Of a DNA stretch of 8,209 nt, positions 1 to 6,287 are shown in pieces. Source of the stretch: Flavobacteriaceae bacterium. GTDB taxonomy: Bacteria; Bacteroidota; Bacteroidia; Flavobacteriales; Flavobacteriaceae. Under the pieces are notes generated by a model. The model did not search any database, was not told where the DNA came from, and was given only the letters and a program-made list of their open reading frames with translations. Made by a program: the position numbers and the translations under genes. Positions within the stretch are counted from its first letter, which is position 1, and each line of letters opens with the position of its first letter. The DNA lies in contig JABDPL010000051.1 of NCBI GenBank assembly GCA_013042825.1, positions 1 through 8,209 on the forward strand, in the 5' to 3' direction.

Positions 1-1
1 C

Positions 2-2593
2 AATAATGGTGATGGTACCTATAGCTATACCCTAACTCCAGATGCGATTTATGAAACAACAGGAATTGGAAGAATGGGCATGTTGGTTAAAGCGAAAGAT
101 GGAACTGGCGATAAAAAATCTGATCCAGATTTCTTTGTTGAGGTAGGACGTGTTCAGCTTACTATTCTGAACCCCGCGGAAGATCCGGTTATCATCAACA
201 GCGGGGATGATGTGCTGATACAGGCCTGGATGAATAACGGAACGGCCATTGGTGATTTTGAAGTATTCCTTGATGATGTGTCACAAGCCTCTGCAACAAA
301 TGTGTTGTTGTATCAAACAACACTTACTAACCTGACAACAAGCGGAACTGTAAAAGTCGTAGGTTCTCCAACCGCATCTCCAGATGTAGGCGAAGATTCT
401 TTTGAATTGATAGTTGCACCAACCGTCCCTCAACAGGATCTGCCCGAAGGAGTTGAAGATGGAATCAATTATGACAGTAATATCGATTCTAAAGCGACCC
501 TGGTATTGAATGCGCCGAATAAAGACTTTGTATATGTTGCCGGCAGTTGGAATAGTTATACCCCAGGTCCTTCAGACCTGATGCGCCAGGATCCATCTAC
601 AGGAAAATACTGGCTCGAGATCACAGGCTTAACACCCGGAACTAAATATCATTATCAATATTGGGTCTATGACCAGAATCCTGTGGCCGACTCCCCATCA
701 CTGGTAAAGACTGCAGATCCTTTCTCAACGCTGGTGCTGTCGCCCTTCGATGACCCATTCATTCCGGTATCTACATATCCTGATCTGCCTGCTTATCCTG
801 CAGGACAGGAACGGGAAGTCTCAGTTTTGGAGACTGGCAGAATGTCATATAACTGGCAAGTGACGAACTTCAATAAACCAAAGAAAGAGGACCTCGTTAT
901 ATATGAAGTATTGATCAGGGATTTTGATGCCGACCGGAATTACCAGGACCTGATAGACCGCATTGACTATTTTAAGGGCCTTAATATCAATGCCATTCAA
1001 CTTATGCCGATCATGGAGTATGACGGCAATGAAAGCTGGGGTTATAATACGGCTTATCATATGGCACTTGATAAATTTTATGGAACAGAGGATAAGTTTA
1101 AAGAATTCGTAGACTTATGCCATCAGAATGGGATAGCTGTCATTCTTGATATCGCCCTAAATCATGCTACCGGTCGAAATCCATTGGTACGCATGTGGAT
1201 GGACGACCCGGAAAACGACGGTTGGGGCGGACCAAGCACCGAAAATCCTTATTTCAATCAAACCGCAACACATGCCTATAGTGTTTTTAATGATTTCGAT
1301 CACTCGAATACCTTGACACAGTATTATACTGAGCGGGTGATCAAACACTGGGTTGAAGATTTTAAAATCGATGGCTTCCGTTGGGATCTTACCAAAGGCT
1401 TTACCCAAAATTGTACCGCCAGTAACGAGAGCTGTACAAACAACTATCAGCAAGACCGTGTTGATCGTTTAAAAGCTTATGCTGATTATTCCTGGGGTTT
1501 AGATCCGGATCATTATGTCATTTTCGAGCATCTGGGACTTGACGGTGAAGAACAACAATGGGCCAATTACAAGCTTAATGAAGGCAAAGGAATCATGATG
1601 TGGGGAAAAATGACCGATCCTTATAACCAATTGACCATGGGGTATTCGTCAGGATCAAATTTCAATCGCATGGGCCATGTGGCACATGGATTTGACGGGC
1701 CTCGGGTTATGGGCTATCCAGAAAGTCATGATGAGGAACGCCTGATGTACAGAAACCTGCAATTCGGGAATTCAGGTTTTAATTATGACATCACTGATCT
1801 GAACACTGCCTTAGGCAGGATGCCTGCTTTGGGCGCGGTTGCATTTATGATTCCCGGACCTAAAATGATCTGGCATTTTGCCGAACTGGGTATGGAAAAT
1901 TCCATCTTCACATGCTCCGACGGATCATTTAACAATCCGGATTGTAAACTGGACACCAAACCTCAACCGCAATGGGCCAACAACTGGCCCTCCGATCCTA
2001 ACCGAAGCGCTATTTATAACGCCTGGGCCAGGCTTTTTGATTTGAAGATCAATGAAGCTGTTTTTGAAGGAGATTACAGCATTGATTCAGGAACTTTGAC
2101 TCCAAGGATCTATGTATTCGATTATTCAATTCCATTAAATGAACTGCGAAATGTTGTTATTTTGGCGAACTTCGGAGTGTCGGCTCAAGATGTAACACCT
2201 GATTTCCCTGATCAGGGAACCTGGTATGATTTGATGGACGAAACCGGAAACACTACACTTGAAGTTATGAATACAGCTACGGGCATAAACATACCGGCGG
2301 GTGAATTCCGGATTTACGGTAACGCACTTCCGGAGACCTTATCGACAGATGTATTCGATATAAATGCCGACTTCAGAATTTATCCGAATCCGAGTTCAGC
2401 TGAGGTAAATCTCAGCAAGGCCGTTAACAAACTTGTGATATATGATATCACTGGTAAGGCTGTTAGTGAATTTAAAGGGGACTTCCCGGCCGGAACTGCA
2501 TTTGATATTTCAGAATTGGCAAATGATTTATACATCGTTAAGATCGAAACCGAAAACGGCATAAATCAATCTGCCAAATTGATCAAAATGTAG
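2..2593 (+). CDS. Secreted GH13 alpha-amylase-family enzyme with T9SS sorting domain (5' partial)
   Basis: The reading frame is open from the window edge, so the ATG at 74 is internal and the true start lies upstream. Numbering residues from that ATG: a beta-rich region ends near 125; a CBM48/E-set-like domain spans about 140-220 (VAGSWNSY, TPGTKYHYQYWVYD); the GH13 barrel spans about 272-640; a beta domain C follows; a type IX secretion sorting domain begins at FRIYPNP (767) and runs to the end. All four GH13 motifs are seen: DIALNH (D359-H364), GFRWD with nucleophile D438 and R436, the acid/base E485 in FEH, and SHDEER with H552/D553. The enzyme should cleave or rearrange alpha-glucans outside the cell, with T9SS carrying it across the outer membrane. 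Cysteine pairs C447/C454 and C614/C624 could form disulfides. Region IV reads SHDE, as in branching enzymes, rather than the NHD usual in amylases, so the exact reaction is uncertain. The family call is firm. Confidence 0.93.
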   Translation, partial: NNGDGTYSYTLTPDAIYETTGIGRMGMLVKAKDGTGDKKSDPDFFVEVGRVQLTILNPAEDPVIINSGDDVLIQAWMNNGTAIGDFEVFLDDVSQASATNVLLYQTTLTNLTTSGTVKVVGSPTASPDVGEDSFELIVAPTVPQQDLPEGVEDGINYDSNIDSKATLVLNAPNKDFVYVAGSWNSYTPGPSDLMRQDPSTGKYWLEITGLTPGTKYHYQYWVYDQNPVADSPSLVKTADPFSTLVLSPFDDPFIPVSTYPDLPAYPAGQEREVSVLETGRMSYNWQVTNFNKPKKEDLVIYEVLIRDFDADRNYQDLIDRIDYFKGLNINAIQLMPIMEYDGNESWGYNTAYHMALDKFYGTEDKFKEFVDLCHQNGIAVILDIALNHATGRNPLVRMWMDDPENDGWGGPSTENPYFNQTATHAYSVFNDFDHSNTLTQYYTERVIKHWVEDFKIDGFRWDLTKGFTQNCTASNESCTNNYQQDRVDRLKAYADYSWGLDPDHYVIFEHLGLDGEEQQWANYKLNEGKGIMMWGKMTDPYNQLTMGYSSGSNFNRMGHVAHGFDGPRVMGYPESHDEERLMYRNLQFGNSGFNYDITDLNTALGRMPALGAVAFMIPGPKMIWHFAELGMENSIFTCSDGSFNNPDCKLDTKPQPQWANNWPSDPNRSAIYNAWARLFDLKINEAVFEGDYSIDSGTLTPRIYVFDYSIPLNELRNVVILANFGVSAQDVTPDFPDQGTWYDLMDETGNTTLEVMNTATGINIPAGEFRIYGNALPETLSTDVFDINADFRIYPNPSSAEVNLSKAVNKLVIYDITGKAVSEFKGDFPAGTAFDISELANDLYIVKIETENGINQSAKLIKM

Positions 2594-2617
2594 GCTGATG
2601 TCATTTACGTGAACAAA

Positions 2618-2649
2618 GAGGAGCAGGTTTTCGGGCTTGCTCTTTTTTT
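2618..2649 (+). terminator. Rho-independent terminator after the GH13 gene, possibly bidirectional
   Basis: GAGCA (2621-2625) pairs with TGCTC (2638-2642). The stem extends inward through G.T, G-C and T.G pairs to a six-base loop (2629-2634), and seven T residues follow at 2643-2649. It lies 28 nt after the GH13 stop codon. The T-tract runs into the stop codon of the convergent ABC ATPase gene (complement of 2648-2650). On the minus strand the same hairpin is followed by a weaker, interrupted T-rich run (CTCTTTGTT), so it may stop both transcripts. Confidence 0.75.
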
Positions 2650-3319
2650 AAAGGATCCGGCCATCCGACATATTGATAATGCGGTCGGTCCGTTCGGCAA
2701 AATCAAGGTCATGCGTAACAACCAGAAGTGTCAATACCTCCTGCTCACATAATTGCTTGAAGATATTGAAAACATTATCTGAATTATAACTGTCAAGGTT
2801 ACCCGTAGGCTCATCGCCCATAATAATTGCCGGATTATTGATCAGGGCCCTTGCTATGGCAACCCGCTGCTTTTCTCCTCCGGAAATACGTGAGGCCCGC
2901 TTTTTGGCCAGATGATCGATCTCCAGGACCTTAAGCTTTTGCATGGCGTCATGCTCGATGGCCTCAAAAGATTTTTCACCCAGCTTTTTTGCCGGCAGCA
3001 TCACATTCTCAAGAACGGAAAACTCAGAAAGCAGGTAATGGAACTGAAAGACAAATCCGATGTACTTGTTCCTCAAATACGATAGTTTATCATCGGCCTG
3101 ACTAGTAACCAATTCACCATTTAATAACAACTGGCCTTCATAATCGGTATCCATAGTCGACAAAATGTACAATAGCGTTGATTTGCCACATCCTGATTTA
3201 CCCATTATGGAAACGAACTCTCCTTGTTTCACTTCAAAGGTGATATCCTTAAGAACATGAAACAGGACGGGTTTTCTAAAATACTTATCGATATGCCTGG
3301 CCTCTAATACGGTTTTCAT
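2648..3319 (-). CDS. ABC exporter ATP-binding protein (LolD/MacB-type)
   Basis: This 223-residue nucleotide-binding protein, a normal length for the LolD/MacB/DevA group, powers the permease encoded just before it. Every ABC motif is intact: Walker A GKSGCGKST (40-48), Q-loop Q92, signature ISGGEKQ (145-151), Walker B IIMGDEP (165-171, with M-G replacing the common L-A), D-loop GNLDS (173-177) and switch histidine H203 in VTHD. There is no fused membrane domain, so it acts at the cytoplasmic face as a dimer with a separate permease. It is the last gene of a three-gene operon. Its ATG overlaps the permease stop by one base (TAATG), with a purine-rich AGAGGA (complement of 3325-3330) five bases before it, one of the few Shine-Dalgarno-like sequences in the window. 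The substrate cannot be read from this subunit. The ABC ATPase call is certain; the subgroup rests on motif style and gene context. Confidence 0.95.
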   Translation of the reverse strand: MKTVLEARHIDKYFRKPVLFHVLKDITFEVKQGEFVSIMGKSGCGKSTLLYILSTMDTDYEGQLLLNGELVTSQADDKLSYLRNKYIGFVFQFHYLLSEFSVLENVMLPAKKLGEKSFEAIEHDAMQKLKVLEIDHLAKKRASRISGGEKQRVAIARALINNPAIIMGDEPTGNLDSYNSDNVFNIFKQLCEQEVLTLLVVTHDLDFAERTDRIINMSDGRIL

Positions 3320-4581
3320 TATTGTCCTCTTATGATCTGAACCGGATCGATTTTTTTGGCACGCCTTGAAGGCAGGTAACCGGCAATAAAGGTCGAGACC
3401 ATTGCAAAAGTTATCCCGATCAGGAAAAACATGGGATTAAAATTTACAGGGTAAGTCTTTATTGTGGGTAATGCCTCTGTTTCAAAGGGTAAACTGTCTA
3501 TGAGATTTGCCAAACCGAGTCCGAGGAACAAACCCAGAAGTCCTCCCACAGCACCGATGATGAGCGCCTGGCTCATAAAGATCATTTGCACATCGCGTCC
3601 TGAAAATCCGGTGGCTTTAAGGATAGCGATGTCATTCATCTTTTCATAAATGAGCATATTCAGGATATTGTAAATCCCAAATCCGGCAACAATAAGAAGG
3701 GTTACTGAAACCGCATATGTAATCAGGTTTCTTATCTGGGTACCCGTCTCAAACTGGGCGTTGGCGGTTTCTACATCTATTGCCTTAAGATCAAACAAGC
3801 GTTCGATATCCTTCGACATACCAATGGCTTCAGTCATGTCATATAGCTTAACATTGATGTCGGTGATATAATTGGCTGGTTCGCCCATGATACGTTGAAC
3901 TGTATTCAGGTTGGCGTAACTCTGAATATTATCGATATCGGCTATCCCACTCTGGAAAAAGCCAACGATCTTCAATGGAAATACCTGGCCTTCGATGGTA
4001 CTTATCTGAACGCGATCACCTACTTTTAGTGACATGTTCTCAGCAATACCTTTACCCAGGAGAATTCCATCATCATCCCTGTACAGGGCTTCAGGTGTTC
4101 CTTCAATAACATAGTTGTGAAAATTGAACAAACGCGATTCTTCAACAGGATTAATACCGGTAAGATTACCGCCTAATTCAATGGTTCCGGCGATGTAGAA
4201 AATCTGTGTGTTTAACTGCGGAATCGCCCCCTTAACCTTATCGTCCTGATTCAACATATCGATTATGGGCAGGGCATTATGTATTTTTCTCTGAATCTGC
4301 TTGGGTCTAATTGAGTGGACGACCTTCAAACTGTTTTCAAACTCATTTAACAGGTCCACCGGTTGCTCCTTCGATGGTTCTATCTCGCTGTAAATATGAA
4401 TATGTGGCGTTTGATTCAGGATGAGATCATCTAACATTTTGTTTAACCCGGTCATAAAACAAACCAGTGTGATATAGGCTCCAATTCCGAAGGTAACCCC
4501 CAGAGCTGCCGTTGAGGTTTGTTTAAACTTTGTCAACAAATGAGTTTTCGCAATATTAAGTATGACCTTCCATCTGATCAT
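3319..4581 (-). CDS. FtsX-like ABC transporter permease (LolC/LolE/MacB type)
   Basis: The 420-residue inner-membrane protein has the four-helix plan of the MacB/LolCE superfamily: TM1 about 26-47, a large extracytoplasmic domain about 50-280, then TM2 (286-310), TM3 (336-361) and TM4 (384-404). The text after TM2, EKMNDIAILKATGFSGRDV, is the coupling-helix segment that contacts the ATPase, and the C-terminus SRRAKKIDPVQIIRG is typical of the FtsX-like domain. The N-terminal part (LLTKFKQT..., then ILNQTPHIHIYSE just after TM1) reads more like LolC/LolE than MacB. These permeases move lipoproteins, peptides, glycolipids or drugs from the inner membrane or periplasm by a mechanotransmission mechanism rather than a channel. 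The gene lies between an adaptor and an ATPase. Its ATG overlaps the adaptor stop as ATGA (complement of 4578-4581), suggesting translational coupling. A single permease gene implies a homodimer. The substrate is unknown. Confidence 0.92.
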   Translation of the reverse strand: MIRWKVILNIAKTHLLTKFKQTSTAALGVTFGIGAYITLVCFMTGLNKMLDDLILNQTPHIHIYSEIEPSKEQPVDLLNEFENSLKVVHSIRPKQIQRKIHNALPIIDMLNQDDKVKGAIPQLNTQIFYIAGTIELGGNLTGINPVEESRLFNFHNYVIEGTPEALYRDDDGILLGKGIAENMSLKVGDRVQISTIEGQVFPLKIVGFFQSGIADIDNIQSYANLNTVQRIMGEPANYITDINVKLYDMTEAIGMSKDIERLFDLKAIDVETANAQFETGTQIRNLITYAVSVTLLIVAGFGIYNILNMLIYEKMNDIAILKATGFSGRDVQMIFMSQALIIGAVGGLLGLFLGLGLANLIDSLPFETEALPTIKTYPVNFNPMFFLIGITFAMVSTFIAGYLPSRRAKKIDPVQIIRGQ

Positions 4582-5660
4582 TGCTCGGGTTTATAGATAA
4601 TGGTTTCTTCGTCAATACCTGAAATCACTTCAACCAAATCGAGGTTCTCAATTCCCAGTTCAAGAGTTAACAGGCCTTCTTCTGTTTCCACCTGCTCACC
4701 ATTTATTAGATAATTTCTGGGAATCGTGAGCACATTCTCTTTTGTGCGCGTAATTATATTAGCCTCGCCTGATAAACCGGGGTATAGGGTTTCAGGCGGA
4801 AGCTTAAAAATGGCCTCAACGGTAAACGTTTGATTGCGCTGGTCTTTATTAGGTAATATCCTGGAGATCTCTGCCTCGAAGACCTCGCCTGAATAGGCAT
4901 CCAGTGTTATCAACACGCGTTGTCCGGCCGATATCTTAACAATATCGGCCTCGTCTACCAGCAGTTCAATAATAAAATCGGTTGCACTGCCAAGCATGGC
5001 AAGAGGCTCCATGGTCGTGATCAATTCACCTGGGTTCTTCCTAAGGGAATAGACCATACCATTGATCTTGCTGGATACCGTGAAATCCCTCGTATTGATA
5101 AGAGACGATTGATAATTATTCCGAGCCTGGCGTAAGGTTGTTTCCAATTCGCTTTTGGTCCTGTCATAGCGGCTTTTCAGAAGTTTAAGGGCGTTTGAAG
5201 ATAGTTCGTATTTTAACTTTTTAGTGTCATAATCAATCTTCGATCCGATGTCCTGTTCCCAAAGATTCTTTTGCCTGAAGAAATTAATAGAGTCATTGGC
5301 CAGGTTCAATTCAGCTGCATGGATCTCATCCTCAATTCCGGAAAGTATAGCCGCTCCGCCGCTGTAGTTGTCCCGGGCAAGATCCAAAGCCAGACGCGCA
5401 TTTTCCGCATTCAGTTTGGGTGTACTGTTGATGATCTGGATCAACGGCTGATCTTTAATTACCGAATCGCCCTCCTCAACAAAAATGGTTTCTATTATGC
5501 CCGAAACTGCGGAATGCGCATCATATAGACTATCGGGCTGAACAGTAACCGAGGTATAGACAGATTCGACCAGGTCGACCCGGCTTGGTGTGATTTTATC
5601 AGCCTGCGACTTACAGGACAGCATGCAATACATTAAGCAAAAGACAAGGACATTGCGCAT
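4578..5660 (-). CDS. HlyD/MacA-type membrane-fusion (periplasmic adaptor) protein, probable lipoprotein
   Basis: The 360-residue protein has the order expected of a periplasmic adaptor. First is a short signal with a lipobox-like MLSC, giving a likely lipidated Cys16. Next is the first half of a lipoyl/barrel-sandwich domain (about 49-79, with SGIIETIFVEEGDSV), then a long charged alpha-helical hairpin (about 83-190), the second lipoyl half (about 194-226, INGMVYSLRKNPGELI), a beta-barrel (about 228-305, ending in PGLSGEANI) and a membrane-proximal C-terminal domain to the end (starting at VLTIPRNYLI). Such adaptors join an inner-membrane transporter to a TolC-like outer-membrane channel. It is the first gene of the operon, upstream of the permease and ATPase, the same order as cyanobacterial devBCA. 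The start ATG is directly followed by the signal sequence, and no Shine-Dalgarno is visible. No TolC homologue is in the window. The lipobox is not canonical (Met at -3), so lipidation is likely but not certain. Confidence 0.88.
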   Translation of the reverse strand: MRNVLVFCLMYCMLSCKSQADKITPSRVDLVESVYTSVTVQPDSLYDAHSAVSGIIETIFVEEGDSVIKDQPLIQIINSTPKLNAENARLALDLARDNYSGGAAILSGIEDEIHAAELNLANDSINFFRQKNLWEQDIGSKIDYDTKKLKYELSSNALKLLKSRYDRTKSELETTLRQARNNYQSSLINTRDFTVSSKINGMVYSLRKNPGELITTMEPLAMLGSATDFIIELLVDEADIVKISAGQRVLITLDAYSGEVFEAEISRILPNKDQRNQTFTVEAIFKLPPETLYPGLSGEANIITRTKENVLTIPRNYLINGEQVETEEGLLTLELGIENLDLVEVISGIDEETIIYKPEQ

Positions 5661-5673
5661 GGTATGGAATTTA

Positions 5674-5706
5674 CCAACCTAAAGTATAGCAATTTAGCAA
5701 ACTATA
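5674..5706 (-). promoter_or_regulatory. Possible promoter region of the ABC exporter operon (ambiguous)
   Basis: Reading the minus strand, TTTG (complement of 5698-5701) is followed 16 nt later by TAGGTTGG (complement of 5674-5681), one mismatch from the Bacteroidota -7 form TAnnTTTG but with shorter spacing than usual. An overlapping alternative is TATACT (complement of 5683-5688), close to an ordinary sigma-70 -10 box. Neither is strong. The location 14-28 nt before the adaptor ATG is reasonable for a start with a short leader. Confidence 0.25.
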
Positions 5707-5709
5707 ATA

Positions 5710-5721
5710 TGACTTAAATCA
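5710..5721. promoter_or_regulatory. Candidate CRP/FNR-family operator (imperfect palindrome)
   Basis: The sequence is TGAC-TTAA-ATCA, with one mismatch between the arms of the TGAT-N4-ATCA core recognised by FNR-like proteins. It is flanked by A on the left and T on the right, extending the dyad. It lies about 40 nt upstream of the most plausible start points for the adaptor-permease-ATPase operon, where an activator of this family would sit. AT-rich palindromes of this size can occur by chance. Confidence 0.25.
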
Positions 5722-5763
5722 TGGCACACAGGAACCCCCGCTGATAAAATCCTTATTCTCCTG

Positions 5764-5775
5764 TGATAAAAATCA
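5764..5775. promoter_or_regulatory. Candidate CRP/FNR-family operator (perfect core palindrome)
   Basis: TGAT-AAAA-ATCA matches the FNR-type core TGAT-N4-ATCA exactly, with arms that are perfect inverted repeats. It directly abuts the TTG at 5776-5778, which could be the -33 element of an archease-rtcB promoter, placing its centre about 41-43 nt before the predicted start. Its centre is 54 nt from that of the similar site at 5710-5721. Part of it, TGATAAAA, is also present as a direct copy at 5742-5749. Confidence 0.3.
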
Positions 5776-5806
5776 TTGTTAGAATTCCGGTATTAGCGTA
5801 ACTTAA
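5776..5806 (+). promoter_or_regulatory. Possible Bacteroidota-type promoter for archease-rtcB
   Basis: TTG at 5776-5778 is followed 20 nt later by TAACTTAA at 5799-5806. This matches the TA and the first two Ts of TAnnTTTG but not its last two bases. The spacing equals that of the better promoter at 7771-7802. Transcription would start near 5811-5814, leaving a leader of about 65 nt that includes the hairpin at 5837-5861. Support is weak on sequence alone. Confidence 0.25.
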
Positions 5807-5836
5807 TCAATCGTACATGTCTCAGCTAAAATCGCC

Positions 5837-5861
5837 CCGGTCATCGATGAATCTGACCCGG
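5837..5861 (+). promoter_or_regulatory. GC-rich stem-loop in the presumed leader of archease-rtcB
   Basis: CCGGTCA (5837-5843) pairs with TGACC (5854-5858) and then GG (5860-5861), with one bulged C at 5859, giving seven base pairs around a ten-base loop. The perfect palindrome TCATCGATGA (5841-5850) overlaps it, and CCCGGT occurs twice with a 21-nt period (5836 and 5857). No T-tract follows, so it is not an intrinsic terminator. It ends 15 nt before the archease ATG, so it could affect ribosome access or mRNA stability, or the DNA palindrome could bind a protein. Confidence 0.4.
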
Positions 5862-5876
5862 TAAGTTAAAGTTATC

Positions 5877-6287
5877 ATGCCTATTGAATACCGTTCACAT
5901 ACTGCAGATATTCAAATGGTTATCAAAGCCGATGACTTTCAGCAGCTATTTGAACTTAGTCTTGAGGGGATGTCCAACATTCTTGTTCATTCGGGATGCA
6001 TCACAACTTATGATGAGCAAAGCCAGGAAATTGAAATAAGCGGACAAGACACTACCAATCTGTTGATCGATTTCCTGTCGGAGGCGCTGTCATATACCTA
6101 TGTTAACAAGGTCCTCTATTGCAAACTACATGTTTTAGCATTGAACGACAGGCACATCAAGGCATTATTGTTTGGATTGCCAATTCAATCCTTAGATGAG
6201 GAAATAAAAGCAGTGACTTATCACGAGGCCAAGGTGGAACAGGATATTGAAGGCAAGTGGTCGGTCAGCATCATATTTGATATATAA
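5877..6287 (+). CDS. Archease, activator of RtcB RNA ligase
   Basis: The 136-residue protein matches archease in length and along its whole span. It has an N-terminal YRSHTADIQM (family HTADI motif, residues 8-12), then LFELSLEGMSNIL, a central LLIDFLSEALSYTYV helix, a near-C-terminal IKAVTYHEAKV motif, and the terminal FDI with the conserved acidic residue. Archeases speed guanylylation of RtcB and allow multiple turnover and wider nucleotide use; conserved acidic residues near both ends bind a metal ion. The rtcB gene follows with no gap: the TAA stop (6285-6287) touches the next ATG, so the two are co-transcribed and probably translationally coupled. The chosen ATG puts the HTADI motif at the usual place, although no Shine-Dalgarno precedes it. 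Recognition is from motifs and strongly reinforced by the neighbour. Confidence 0.93.
   Translation: MPIEYRSHTADIQMVIKADDFQQLFELSLEGMSNILVHSGCITTYDEQSQEIEISGQDTTNLLIDFLSEALSYTYVNKVLYCKLHVLALNDRHIKALLFGLPIQSLDEEIKAVTYHEAKVEQDIEGKWSVSIIFDI

Noticed and set aside
74..76. ATG at 74 as the start of the GH13 protein
   Set aside because: The same frame is open back to base 2 with a beta-domain-like sequence (NGDGTYSYTLTP) and there is no signal peptide after this ATG, although the protein has a secretion sorting domain. The gene is 5' truncated by the window edge.
5271..5528. Plus-strand open frame within the adaptor gene
   Set aside because: It is antisense to the adaptor's lipoyl and hairpin region, with no family resemblance.
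5742..5753. TGATAAAATCCT as a third CRP/FNR-like site
   Set aside because: The right arm is ATCC at the wrong spacing, so the dyad fails; it is only a direct copy of the half-site.
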